Assembly: GCA_951640195.1 (NCBI GenBank)
Contig: OX621174.1
Span: 930,001-994,000, forward strand
DNA: 64,000 nucleotides
Direction of reading: 5' to 3'
Origin: Porpolomopsis calyptriformis
Lineage: Eukaryota > Basidiomycota > Agaricomycetes > Agaricales > Hygrophoraceae
Both the position numbers and the translations under genes were made by a program. Below the pieces are notes generated by a model. That model was given only the letters and a program-made list of their open reading frames with translations. It was not told the DNA's origin and did no database searches. Of the stretch, positions 11,336-22,785 are shown piece by piece; positions within the stretch are counted from its first letter, which is position 1, and every line of letters starts with the position of its first letter.

Positions 11336-12758
11336 TTACAATTCAGGGGTGTCCACGAAAAGCATTTCATACATTCTCTCGCCATACCTCTCTCCGGGAA
11401 GCTTGTCCCCTTCAACCGCAATCTCTCTCACCTTTTGCACCTCTTCCTTGCTCAGGTGAAGAGATCCCGCTTTGACGTTCTCCTCCAGATACTGTGGATG
11501 GCAATGTCAGCACAGGATAAATCGGACCACTGAAGCGATACCGACCTTAATTTTCCTTGTACCCGGGATGGTCACGAAATCTTCCCCCTGTGCGAGAATC
11601 CACGCCAAGCAGACTTGCCCCGCGGTGGCTTCGTGATTCGCGCCGATCTCCTTAATCCGGTTGACCAGTTCGAGGATCTTGGGAAAGTTCTCTTTCGAAT
11701 ATCTGTCACCATCTTGTTTAAACACAGGTTCAATCCCGGAAAATGCGAAAACTAACTTTGGAATCGTCTTCCTAAAGTCTCCCGGGGCAAAGTCATCAGG
11801 GGATTTCTGATAGGAGGGGTGAGCGCGCCATTCGTGCGTGGCAAACAAACCTCACTTACAATTTGACCACTAAGCAGACCCCTTGCGAGAGGTGAGTATG
11901 CTACAACAGTGACGCCTAATTCACGGGCAGTTTTGAGTAAACCGATTTTAGGATCCTCGATATCCAACACAGTTGGAGAATATTCCATTTGGATAGCCGA
12001 AATCGGATGCACGGCGTGTGCACGGCGGAGGGTATTCGAGGAACACTCCGAAAGTCCCAAGTTCCTGACTTTGCCCTCCCTAAGAAGAAATAATTGAATC
12101 ACGGTAATGTGACAGAGGCATAGGACCCACTTGACTAGTTCGGCCATCGCACCGACAGTCACCTAAAGGAATGGACAAGCATGAGCATAACCCTAATCCA
12201 GAGGGTGAAGATTGACCTCGATAGGTGTGTTCTTGTCAGTTCTAGGTTTCGCGAATCAGTAAGACAACTGAGGTAAGCTCGATATTTTCTAACCGATGCA
12301 GATAGTAAAGGTCAATGGTTTCGACACCCAGCCTTGCAATGGACTTTTCGGCACACTCTTTGACATATTTAGCGGTGCCAATAGCACCCGTCGGTGTAGA
12401 CCCGAACTTAGTAGCAAGGAAGATGTCATCCCTCTTACCCGTGCGTTTGAACCTAACAAAGAAATTTGAGCTTTCCGATAGCATTAATCCCCAGAAAAAT
12501 GATATTTACCACTCTCCTATGACCACTTCTGAGTCGCCATAAACGTTAGCAGTGTCCCAGTGAGTACAACCAAGCTCATAGGCGCGATCTAAGAGCTTCG
12601 ACGGAATATTAGAAAATGATTTCAGTATGGACATCACTAACCTTGAAACGTTCTTCGTGAGAGCCCGTTTCGCCATACACAGCATAACTAAAGTTCATAG
12701 CGCCAAGTCCAATGGCTGGTATGGATGCCTGGCCAATCTTTCGCATGGGGATGGACAT
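11336..12758 (-). CDS. Aldo/keto reductase (AKR13-like)
   Basis: Multi-exon gene starting at 12758 with [20 protein letters not shown]. The catalytic tetrad of the family is present: Asp in HWDTANVYG, Tyr of the same motif, Lys in FLATKFGS, and His in LYYLHR. Later blocks include [18 protein letters not shown] and [16 protein letters not shown], the NADPH-binding end [16 protein letters not shown], and a C-terminus ending VDTPEL. It should be a soluble NADPH-dependent oxidoreductase of the TIM-barrel type acting on aldehydes or ketones; similar fungal enzymes include pyridoxal reductases and aryl-alcohol dehydrogenase relatives. Substrate cannot be told. At least six introns of 50-70 bp interrupt it. 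It diverges from the dsRNA-binding-like gene starting at 13069. Confidence 0.88.
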
Positions 12759-13068
12759 AGTGAATGTATCGGACAAGCATGATAAGAGACAGGGGGATCT
12801 TTTATATCATATCCCCATCACCCTGACATCAGAGGGTTACTCAGCACTCGATACCTTCGGGAATCGAGCCATCAGTTTACTGTTATTTACCAACGCCATT
12901 TGAACCAAATTTCACCCAAACAAGTCGCCTTCTGGGATCGCGTTTGCATTAATGCAGATTACTGGCCATGGCGCCGATGGTTTATTCGGCACAGAACGGA
13001 ATCGAGAAAATCATTTTGATCACCCCGATACGCGACCTTTTGCCTTAGTTTCTCATAAACTTGCACAA
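12759..13068. promoter_or_regulatory. Divergent promoter region
   Basis: 310 bp between the start of the reductase (minus) and the chosen start of the dsRBD-like gene (plus). An in-frame upstream ATG at 12952 would lengthen the plus-strand protein by 39 residues; I preferred 13069 because its context (cacaaATGG) is better. No clear TATA box or operator identified. Confidence 0.3.
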
Positions 13069-15884
13069 ATGGGATCGCTTTCCCTCCAACGTTACCTTTC
13101 CTATAACCCATTCAACTATAATCGCCTCCGCGCTTGTCCAACATTTCAGGTCCCCGTGAATGTTCCTGCGCCTTTGGAAGAGTCAAATCCCAACTCACCG
13201 TCCGAAGATACAAAGACGGACAGTATATCCTATGAGGCTGCTGCCGACACGCTCTCACGCTTGCACAACGCTTGCCAGCTTGCATTTGGGAATACCGATG
13301 CTCTGAAGTTTGAGTTTATTGACCCAGGTCCAGACTGTATGTCATTCCTATCATTGGTTCACATCTTCCAATTTGATGGATTGCGACCTAGGTATACAGT
13401 GCATTCTTATGATCAGCCGTCCAAACGGCGAAAGTAAATCTTATACCACTCAGCCAATATTTTCTTCCCAGTATGACGCCAAAATTTGCGCTGCCTCGTG
13501 GGCTATCAGCATGGGTGCCGTAAATTTCATCTTGAATGGTGCCCCCGAATCTCCAAAGGCCAAAAACGAAGTCTCCCTCGCTCCGCTAGGCACACCGGAT
13601 TCCCTACGTCCTTGTGGGGAACCTCATCCTCCTGAAAACGACCCCTCCATAGAAAAAATCGAAAAATGTTGTCGAGAATGGAGAGCGGGGCGGGTTAAAC
13701 CTTACTGGATATCTCTCACAGGATCTGAACCTGGAAGGAGTACGTGCACTTTCCAACGTCTGCTAGATGGCCTACTAATTCTTTTAGCTCACGGCAGCGC
13801 ATTGCAAATCGAATTATCTCAACACTCCTCAGGGGTCTACTCTACGGATACGATCTATGACAGCGTCTTCCATGCTAAACAAGCGTGCGCGAAACTTGCT
13901 CTAGAACAAGGTGTGCTGGATTTTATCAAGTATGGAAATGGGCAAACACAGCCTGCGACGGGCGCTTGTGAAGAGGATGTCAAAATGGAGGACACTCAGG
14001 CAGAGCCTTCTTCAACCACCCTTTTCTCCCTCCAAAGCTTCTACGAAACACTCCCGCAACCCTTCCTGGAACCCGTCGGAAATAAAACCGCGGCCGAAAT
14101 AAATGCGCCTGTGTGGTTTAATACTGCCATGCAATTGGCGCAAGGAGGAAAACTTTCCTACGCTTTCGTCTGGATAACCGACGGTACGCCCGGCCGTAAG
14201 TATTGATCTTTTTATAAACTTTCCCATTCCGATAACTTATTTGTAGTACACGGCTGTCTCCTTCGAATTGAGGGTCCTGGGCAATCTCGGTCGTATTTAG
14301 TCAAGGCCAGATTTCCGAAGCGAACTGATGCCAAAGCTGCAGTATGCTTACAGGCGATGTCCCAAGGGCTTGGGAACTATCTTCGAGCCGTCGCAAAAGA
14401 AGTAGGAAGTAAACTAACATCGGCCATGAGGAGAGTGGCCTACGAGCACATATTTCCTGCTGTCTTGTCCGAGTGTAAAAAAAACAAATCCAGTAACCAT
14501 CCCCGCTATGATTTCAAGAGAGACAAAGGCGGTGAGCAGCCAATTCACGAAGTTACGCATTGAAACTAAGTGCGATTTTCCAGCTTATGGATGTACTATG
14601 AGGGTCGCGTTGTCCTCTTCTCCAAGTCCGGAAGAACGGCGCGAGTACAGTGTTCCTACCGAGTACCGTAGCCAAGCCGATGCCAAGGTGGCTGTCGTGT
14701 TCCTCGCGGCCCAGGAAGGCGTGATTGAGTTTCTCCGTTTCCGTGGCGAAACCCCGCCTCCGGGGCATGTCCCATTTCTCGATTCTGCGAGAACAGCCAT
14801 TCGCGAGTCGAACGGTCACAAGAGAAAGGAGAGGGACACAGAAGAGTATCAAGGAGAACAAAAAAGGAGAAAACCGAACGAGCAAGGTAAAAATCTGCGC
14901 GCAACAGGCGGTGTCCCGTTACTCCAACGTAAGGAAGAAGTCCTGACTTGTCAACTTCCACATCCATTACCTCCTCGTCCTTCATTCTCTCGAAAAAATG
15001 ATCAACAGGTTAGATTCTCCCTGGGAATGCCTCCCGTATCTGAATTCGGTGGATTTGAACCTATGCGAGGGACTGCGCAAGCAGCCTACCCGCTAGATCA
15101 CATCCGCTACGGGTCCAGGAACGAAGGCGATTCCGCAGCATCCATCAGCGGTGGATCGCGCAATCCACGCTTTAGTGATGTAGCTACCCCCCCGCTGCCT
15201 GGACCGCTTATCCTGGCCCAGCGTGGGGGTCCCCCACTCCCGTCTCCATCTGACGCACGTTTCAGGTTCCAGGGGGGATCGGGAGTACCCTATCCTCCAT
15301 ATAGGTCTCGTCCCCTGCCCGAGGGCGTTCATCCTCAGATGCTGTCGGGCCAAGTTGCCGCTTCTGCGGTTTATTTCGCACCACAGTATGCGTACACCCC
15401 TGGGTCTGTCGGAGGGGGTATGCAATCTGATGGGACTGTCCCGGAACAGAACCAGCGTGCGCAATATCCTTCGACTCATCATGTCCAGCGTTACGAGCAC
15501 TCTGTGCATCCTTCGAGCCACCAACCTTCTCAGGCTCGTATTCACCGAGTCTCCCAGTCACAGAGCTCATCTGGCGCCACACTACAGCCTCCACAACTGC
15601 ATTGTGGTCGCATAGGTAGCGCTGGACCAAGTTCTTCATCGACCTCCCTTCGACAATCCTCTGATGGGCGACCTGCCCTTGAAAAGGTGCCTTCTCTGGG
15701 AGCAGAACTACCCAAGGGACCAAATGACAACGTATCTTCCTGGCCTCAAGTTCCTATTTATCTCTCCGATCACAATTCTATGACTAACGGTGGGCGGGCG
15801 TCCAAGTTACTGCCCGCATCACCAGAAAACAAAGAGGTAACGCAAGATGACACTCTAGGCGAGTTTTTGCATTCGTCGATGTGA
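13069..15884 (+). CDS. Uncharacterised protein with four dsRNA-binding-like units
   Basis: Five exons spliced in frame; the introns begin near 13334, 13743, 14198 and 14532. The N-terminal two thirds holds four divergent units of about 80-110 residues. Each starts with a helix (for example TLSRLHNACQLAFGN), has a central pair of strands (FEFIDPGP, then CILMISRPNG) and closes with a helix preceded by a conserved small motif: YDAKICAASWAISMGAVNFI, HAKQACAKLALEQGVLDFI, TDAKAAVCLQAMSQGLGNYL and ADAKVAVVFLAAQEGVIEFL. Helix-strands-helix with an AK-x-x-A final helix is the layout of the double-stranded RNA-binding motif, but the usual KK-x-AK basic loop is weak here. The last about 350 residues are Pro, Ser, Gln and Arg rich and disordered. 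I know no named member of this family; RNA binding is inference. Confidence 0.65.
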
Positions 15885-16249
15885 TTTGTTCACTAAGAGA
15901 TTTATTACCCTGACCAGGCCAGCGGAAGCGAGGAAAGAACTATAAACAAAACAGATGGAAGCGGAATAAAAAGAAGCGCGAGAAGATCGCCGCTTCTGCA
16001 AATGTGAGCTAACCCTCATAAAGTTTGGGTAGTTTTAAGCTTAGAGCAACTCAAACATTCTGTGACCTCCCTGCGTTGAGAATGTGCTAATAAACAAGGG
16101 TTGATTGGCAAGTAAATACATTCTGGTCGGTTAGACGTTTGATTTTTTTTTGCAACCGAGAATGACATTGATAATCTTGGAATTGTACGGATTCCTGGCC
16201 GGCGAGTGGGGGTTGGCTGTGCGGACGCTCATCTCCTTGATCCAACAGT
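15885..16249. other. Intergenic, with receptor-type leader sequence
   Basis: No gene. From about 16170 the sequence resembles the region just upstream of the intact NB-ARC gene at 20059 (shared stretches around GGCTGT...CGCT..ATCTCCTTGAT), so the promoter part of a receptor was duplicated along with the fragment that follows. Confidence 0.45.
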
Positions 16250-16830
16250 TCGGTGGGCACCACTAATGCACACCATGCGGCCAATATCGTCGGGCATGAT
16301 CAAACAACCAGTTATCAGTTCTATTCTGTGCCAGGTCAGTGAGTTCAGCATCAGACGCCGTGTGGTTCGGCGGATGATCACTGTGGTGTGTTCTCGCGCC
16401 TTCGTTGTCGGCTTCACACTTCTTGAAACTTTACTTGTGTGCTCTAGGCCCGGAAAATGCTACCCACGGAATGGGGCACATCAACGACGATCCTGTCGAC
16501 CTTCTCTCAGTCAATTTCACTGGGAGAAGGAAAGACTTAGCTGTTTTTACATGAGAAACTCAGCAAAAGCCAGGGCGACCTACCAGTTGCGCTGTTTATG
16601 GGATTCCGCATGCAAAGGTATCGTTCGGGATATCGGCTACCACCCTCGACAAGTTGACTCAAGGATTCGCTAGAAGTTTGGATCTCGCTGATCCGGGCAG
16701 TCATTCCATTCAAGAGCAAGGCGTGAAACTGATGTGAGTAAGATTTTGGTGGGAAGGATCGCATAAAGACGACACCATTAGTCGACAACGTTCATGGCGA
16801 CGGAGTAGGCTTTTACATGAAAACATTTGA
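16250..16830 (+). pseudogene. NB-ARC-TPR receptor fragment lacking start and P-loop
   Basis: Sequence homologous to the 5' part of the gene at 20059: a leader encoding SVGTTNAHHA and NIVGHDQ, an intron-like stretch, then PVDLLSVNFTGRRKDL. The start codon is gone (the bases matching ATG ACC of the intact gene are replaced by a short deletion), a TGA interrupts after the FTGR block at 16553-16555, and about 70 bp are missing between CAVYGM-like and ISATT-like segments, which removes the whole P-loop. Further stops follow. It ends before the winged-helix region. Clearly a dead 5' remnant, lying directly upstream of the next receptor gene. Confidence 0.85.
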
Positions 16831-16961
16831 TCGCTGCGAGTAATGTTACAGGTTGCTGCAGTGTAAAGTGGTGGTAATATTCTATGAAAAGCACTGGACA
16901 CAGGAGATAAGAGACCGTGGGGAATATTGCTGTGCCAAGTATCGTTTATCTTCCAACCACC

Positions 16962-19635
16962 ATGACAAGCACGTCCTCGCCTGCGACTCATATCCACGAC
17001 AGCACGGTCAACTCTGCCGGGGGTGATCAGTTCAACTTCATTACCAACTATCATGGCTACCCGCAAGGTGAGTTAGCGCCGTAATGATCATTTCGTCCCT
17101 GCTCCGTCCGCAAAGCGATTTCTGATCCTGCCTCTTCCGTTATCAACTAGATCGCGGACCAGTATCACGAGAGTCCATCAACGATTCCCCCACCGGTCGT
17201 CTCTCCGTCCACTTTACCGGAAGAGACGAACAAATAGAGTTCTTACGGAATGCTCTGATCAGCGCGCCGAATGATGGACCAAGCTGCTGTGCCATATACG
17301 GGATGCCCGGCGTCGGGAAATCCCAACTAGTGTTGCATTACGCCAAAATATCGTTTGATCAGGGCCAGTACTTTTACATCTTCTGGGTATCGGCTGCGAG
17401 TATCGATAAACTAAATGATGGGCTTGCGAAAGTCCTCGATCTCGTCTGCCATCCCGATCGCCACCTGCAAGAACAAGATGCGAAACCGACTGCAGCTCGA
17501 CTGTGGTTAGAGCAAACTCCCGACAATTGGCTTCTCATTTTCGATAACGTCGAAAGGGTTTCGATTGATTTTTTTCAGACGCACCTTCCTCGCCGAAATG
17601 TTCAAGGCAACATCCTTTTCACGACTCGGACCGCGGACGTTGCTAAAGCGTTGGTGACTATCGCCGGAAATCAGCATTCCATTCTTAAAATTCTCCAGCT
17701 TACACCACACGATTCTGCAAATCTTCTTTTACGAGATGCTGGCGGGAATATCGAGACTGTAACACCCTCTCTATTGAGCCGTGCCGAAGAATTGGTCGAA
17801 TGTGTTGGTCGGCTTCCTCTCGCAATTGCCCAAGCGGCATCTTTTATGAGAGAGACTCACACCACTCTCGATGATTTGTATGAAATGTACATGGGCAATG
17901 AAAAGATAGATGTAAGTTCATATGCACTTGAGTATTACTTATGATGTGCTTAATTTTGATTCACTGGTAATCATAGGTCGTCGAATGGGAGAATGACTTG
18001 ACCCAATACCAGGAACAATCGGTAGCGACTGCATTCACTAAACAATTCAAAAGATTGCAAGACGAATCTATCGATATGAGCAATTTGTTCAAAATCCTTT
18101 CTTTCCTTGACCCAGAAAACATCCCGGTTATGATGCTCATTGAAGGGGCCAAAGAGTGGTCGGACCCACAGTACCCACTAAAGGATGCCCCATCTCAACC
18201 TCAACCTGATTCTCATATATTCCTCGAGTTTCGTTCATTGATTTCCCTGATTCGTTCAACGGCGCAATTCCGGATGGCTGTATGGAAACTACAAGCGCTG
18301 TCTTTGGTGGAATATCGATCTACCGAGCGGAACGCTTCGCTGTGGATGCACGATCTAATCCGATTTATAAGGCATGAGGATGCGAAGAAAGAAGACACAT
18401 ATCGAGAATGGCTTCAGTCATCAGTCTCACTTATTTGTGGTGCGTTCTGACACGTACAAGACCCTGGATCACCACGGTGGTGGGATGAATGCGAAAAGTT
18501 CTTGCCACATCTACGATCACTAAATCGGTGGTGGAATAGCGAGTACGGTGTGAACCTTGAACTGGTTCGCTCAAATTCGAGGATGGCACGGTATCTGGAT
18601 AGTCGGGGAAGATTCAATGATGCTGAATTCTTGTTGGAGCAAATTCTTGAAGCGTATGAAACGAAGTTCGGATGCGAACATGAATTCTCGCTTGAGACGG
18701 TAAACAACCTCGCAAGCGTTTATCAGTCACAAGGACGATACGATGAGGCCGAAACAGTCTTCAAGCGGGCATTAGCTAGCCACGAGACTCATCTGGGTTC
18801 CGATCACCCATCCACGCTTACGTCGGTAAACAACCTTGCAATTGTTTACAACTGCCAAGGACGATACGATGAGGCTGAAACACTCTACAAGCGGGCATTA
18901 GCTGGCCGCGAGATTCATCTGGGTTCTGATCACCTAGACACGCTTACGTCAGTAAACGGCCTCGCAATCGTTTACAACTCCCAAGGACGATACAATGAGG
19001 CTGAGACCCTCTTCAAGCAGGCATTAGCTGGCCGCGAGACTCATCTGGGTTCCGATCACCTAGACACGCTTAGGTCAGTAAACGGCCTTGCAAATGTTTA
19101 TAACTCCCAAGGACGATACAATGAGGCTGAGACCCTCTTCAAGCGGGCATTAGCTGGCTGCGAGACTCATCTGGGTTCCGATCACCCATCCACGCTTTCG
19201 TCGGTAAACAACCTCGCAATCGTTTACAACTCCCAAGGACGATACAATGAGGCTGAAACGCTCTTCAAGCGGGCATTAGCTGGCCGCGAGACTCATCTGG
19301 GTTCTGATCACCCATTCACGCTTTCGTCGGTAAACAACCTTGCAAATGTTTACAACTCCCAAGGACGATACAATGAGGCTGAAACACTCTACAAGCGGGC
19401 ATTAGCTGGCCGCGAGACTCATCTGGGTTCCGATCACCCATTCACGCTTACGTCGGTAAACAACCTCGCAATTGTTTACAAGTCACATGGACGATGCAAT
19501 GAGGCCGAGATTCTCCTCAAGCGGGCCCTAACCGGCCTTGCGAAGTCCGTAGGGGGTCACCATCCAAATACTCGGACCGTGATGGAGAATCTTGTTGATC
19601 TCTATCGGTCGCAAATGCAATGTGACCAATCGTAA
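16962..19635 (+). pseudogene. NB-ARC-TPR receptor interrupted by one in-frame TGA
   Basis: Exons 16962-17067, 17151-17911 and 17977 onward. Exon 1 encodes a 35-residue leader with NSAGGDQFNF. Exon 2 carries FTGRDEQIEFL, P-loop GMPGVGKSQLVLHY, Walker B-like WLLIFDNV, ILFTTRTADVA and GRLPLAIAQAASF. Exon 3 holds the winged-helix region (FKILSFLDPE) and an intact MHD motif (LWMHDLIRF). The frame then meets TGA at 18448-18450 exactly where all paralogues have Arg (CGG or CGT), and stays open for 395 codons with eight TPRs. Read as is, the product would be a 446-residue NB-ARC protein without its sensor; with the Arg codon it would be 841 residues. Either a recent pseudogene, a truncated receptor, or a sequencing error at one base. 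No intron can remove the stop without breaking conserved sequence. Confidence 0.85.
18724..19500 (+). repeat. Six near-identical 126-bp TPR-coding repeats
   Basis: Within the receptor above, successive 42-codon units read VYNSQGRYNEAETLFKRALA followed by GRETHLGSDHP-x-TL-x-SVNNLA-x. Five internal units differ at only a handful of bases (for example Phe/Tyr before KRALA, Ser/Phe before TL). A tandem DNA repeat of 126 bp is visible directly. A more diverged unit precedes the array and another closes it. Confidence 0.92.
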
Positions 19636-20058
19636 TCTGTCTTGCAGAGTTATTCTCTGCCAAGCTAGCCGGGATAAGTAGAAGTTGGGTGGCAGCAAGT
19701 TGGGTGTCCATTTCGGGTGGATGTTACTGATTATTGGATCTCTGCGTTGTGGTATAATATATTTTCATTACGTTTCTTTCCGGTATTTATTTGGTCTAAT
19801 CATTCGTGTTACTCCTCCTTGTCTCCGTCGCTGTGGGCAGGCATACTCGATTTTATTGTTTTTGTCTGATAATATTAACGAGTGTACCTCTGGTACGCAG
19901 ACGACCGAAGGTCTCTCCCTTTTTGGGTTTGGCGGATGCCAGATAAGCATTTTGTCCGCCTCAACTTGGAATCGAGTTCCTGGACGGAAAGTGTGCGAAT
20001 TGTAACACCATACCGTGGGTTTGGCTGTACAGGCGCTTATCTCCTTGATCTTAGCATT
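19636..20058. promoter_or_regulatory. Intergenic and leader of the next receptor
   Basis: 423 bp between two plus-strand receptors. No open frame of note. The last about 130 bp are similar to the sequence upstream of the dead fragment at 16250, so this is a duplicated promoter and 5' leader. A TATAATATA stretch lies near 19752. Confidence 0.4.
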
Positions 20059-22612
20059 ATGACCAGTTCGTTGGGCACCGTTAATGCACATCATGGTGCA
20101 GTCAATATCGTTGGGCATGATCAAATCAATCAAATCACCAATTATCAGTTCTATTCTGTGCCAGGTCAGTGAGTTCGGTTCAATGGATTGTGTGTTCGCG
20201 TACCTTGCTTTCGAAAAGATATGGATATCCTTCTTCTGACTTTGCTATGTGCTTCAGGCCCGGAAAATGTCAGCCTTCAACAAGGATTGTTGGGGCGCAT
20301 CAACGACGCTCCTGTCGACCTTCTCTCTGTCAGTTTCACTGGCAGGGAGAAAAACTTGGCTTTTTTACATGAAGCACTCAACAAAGGCCGGGGCGATCTA
20401 CCAAGCCGTTGCGCTGTTTATGGGATGCCGGGGGTAGGGAAAACGCAGTTGCTGTTGCGGTACGCAAAACTATCATTCGACCAGCACCAGTACTCGCACA
20501 TATTCTGGATATCGGCCACGACCGTTGACAAGCTAATCCAAGGATTCGCTAGAATTTTGGACGTCGCCGATCCGCGCGGTCATTACATTCAGGAGCAGGA
20601 TATGAAACTGACGTCGGCAAGAGTTTGGTTGGAAGGGTCGCATAAAGACGACACCATTCGCTGGCTTCTCGTCTTCGACAACGTTCATGGCAACGCACTA
20701 GGCTTCCTTCGCTCACATCTGCCTCGGAGTAATCCACAAGGAAGCATTCTTTTCTCTACCCGGACGGCTGAGGTTGCCGAGGCCTTGGTACACGCGGCGG
20801 GAGAAAAGCACCCAACACTCGGACTTCGGGTGCTTGACCTACGAGACACGACGAGGCTTCTTGTCGAAGATGCAGGTATTGGGGAGGAAAATGTATCGCC
20901 GTCGTTGTTGAGCCAAGCCGAAGATTTAGTAGAATGCGTTGGACGCCTGCCTCTTGCTGTTGCTCATGCTGCCTCGTTCATGAAGCAAACTGGTACCAGT
21001 CTTGACGGTATGCTCAAGTTATACAACAGTGAATGCAAAATTGAGGTGAGCTCATATCTCTAACACTATAGCTCAAGCACTCATGCATTGATAGGTAATC
21101 CAGTGGGAGAATACCCTCACTTCTTACGAGCGGCAATCGGTAGCGGCCACATTCACTAACCAGTTCAACCAACTGAATCACGAATCTCGCGAGGCCAGTA
21201 ACCTCCTGAAAGTTCTCTCATTCCTTGATCCCGAAGATATACCATTGAAGATGATTGTTGAAGGGGCGCAAGAGTTGTCGGGCTCACAAGATAGACCACG
21301 ACCGATTACTTCCACTTTCTCAGCATCTTCATCGCCGCCATCGTTACCCAAGCTTACCCCCTCACAAAAGTTGAAGGAAGGGAGTCCTCGATCCTTTCGT
21401 TCTCGCCACCCGGACACTCAAGTACCAACCATCGGCCCACCGGCTTACCTATCTTCAGAATCCCAGTCGTTGATTTCTTTAATCCTCTCACCAGTCCAGT
21501 TTCAGAAAGCTATACGTAAACTCAACAGCTTATCCCTGGTCGAACATCGATCCAATTTCGCACACTCTTCGTTGCACATGCACGATTTGATCCCGTTCAT
21601 GATTCGGGAGTGTGCGAGGAAGGAAAAGACTTATCGAGAGTGGCTTCAGTTGTCTGTGTCGCTTGTCCACGGCGTGTTCCGGCATATTGAAGATCCCGAA
21701 TTACCACAATCGTGGGCCGAATACGAGAAGTTCATCCCGCACTTTCAGTCTTTGAATCAGGCATGGAATGGCATGGACGGTATGAACGCCGAGCTGACAG
21801 ATGCCAAGAAAAAGATTGCCATGTATCTACGGTGCCATGGACGATACGAAGAGGCTGAGAGGTTATGCAAGCAGGTGCTTGCTGTGAAGGAGAAGTATCT
21901 AGGGGCGGATCACCTGGACACCCTCAGCTCTATGAGCGATCTCGCATGGGTGTATGTATCTCAAGAACGGTATGACGAGGCGGAGAGGCTACTCAAGCTG
22001 GTGTTAGCTGGGGCGAGGCATCTAGGTTCCGGCCATCCGGACACGCTCCGGACGGTGATCCGCCTCGCATGGGTGAATAGTCGGCAAGGGCGACAGGATG
22101 AGGCAGAGATGTTATTCCAGCGGGTGCTGGCCATCCAAGAGAGGCAGCTAGGTGCTGAACACCGAGACACGCTCGGGACGATGAGCGGCCTTGGATTGGT
22201 GTACCGTTCGCAAGGACGATGCGGCGAGGCAGAAGTGCTGCTCAAACAGGCGTTATCCACTCAAGAAAGGCAGCTGGGGACTGATCACCCCGACACGTTC
22301 TGGTCAATGAGCAACCTCGCACTCGTATATCAGTCGCAGGAACGGTACGGCGAGGCAGGGGCACTGCTTAACTTAGTGTTGGCGGGCGCAGAGAAGCATC
22401 TGGGGGCCAATCACCCGAATAACTTTTGGATAATGAACCACCTCGCACTCGTGTATCAGTTACAGAGACGGTACGACGAGGCGGCTGCGCTGTATAAATT
22501 GGCTTTAGAGGGAAGGGAGAAACATCTCGGGAGCGATCACCCAAAGACAATGATGATAGCGCGTCATCTTGCTAATCTCCGTCGGGTGCAGGGAAGGGCG
22601 GGTGGAAAGTGA
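20059..22612 (+). CDS. NB-ARC-TPR receptor, intact
   Basis: Exons 20059-20164, 20258-21045 and 21095-22612 give 803 residues. Exon 1 encodes only the 35-residue leader with core NIVGHDQINQ. Exon 2 has VSFTGREKNLAFL, P-loop GMPGVGKTQLLLRY (about residue 90), Walker B WLLVFDNV, sensor ILFSTRTAEVA and GLPLA-like GRLPLAVAHAASF. Exon 3 has the winged helix (LLKVLSFLDPED), a Pro/Ser/Lys-rich linker, the MHD motif (LHMHDLIPF), and six 42-residue TPRs of the kinesin-light-chain type (SQGRCGEAEVLLKQAL) ending near the C-terminus. By family this is a STAND ATPase: the TPR superhelix is the likely ligand sensor, NB-ARC the nucleotide switch. Unlike its neighbour at 16962, its TPRs are well diverged. Cytosolic; no signal peptide. 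Confidence 0.9.
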
Positions 22613-22785
22613 ATGGTGGATTGACTCATGAATGCTCAAAAGGTCACCACTCGACAAGCTGTGTTCATGCAAAAAGGTACGTATGTACATACATATATTT
22701 ACAGTAAACATATAAAACCCGCGTGTTCCATTTGTAAACGTCGTGCAGGGAAAAGAATGTGAATTCGATGCGCACGCTTTTGGTG

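Noticed and set aside
14553..15723. Several 100-150 codon minus-strand frames
   Set aside because: Antisense shadows of the disordered tail of the dsRBD-like protein.
18724..19500. Regular direct repeats that could suggest a CRISPR array or satellite
   Set aside because: The 126-bp period equals 42 codons and every unit encodes a TPR in one frame; the genome is fungal.
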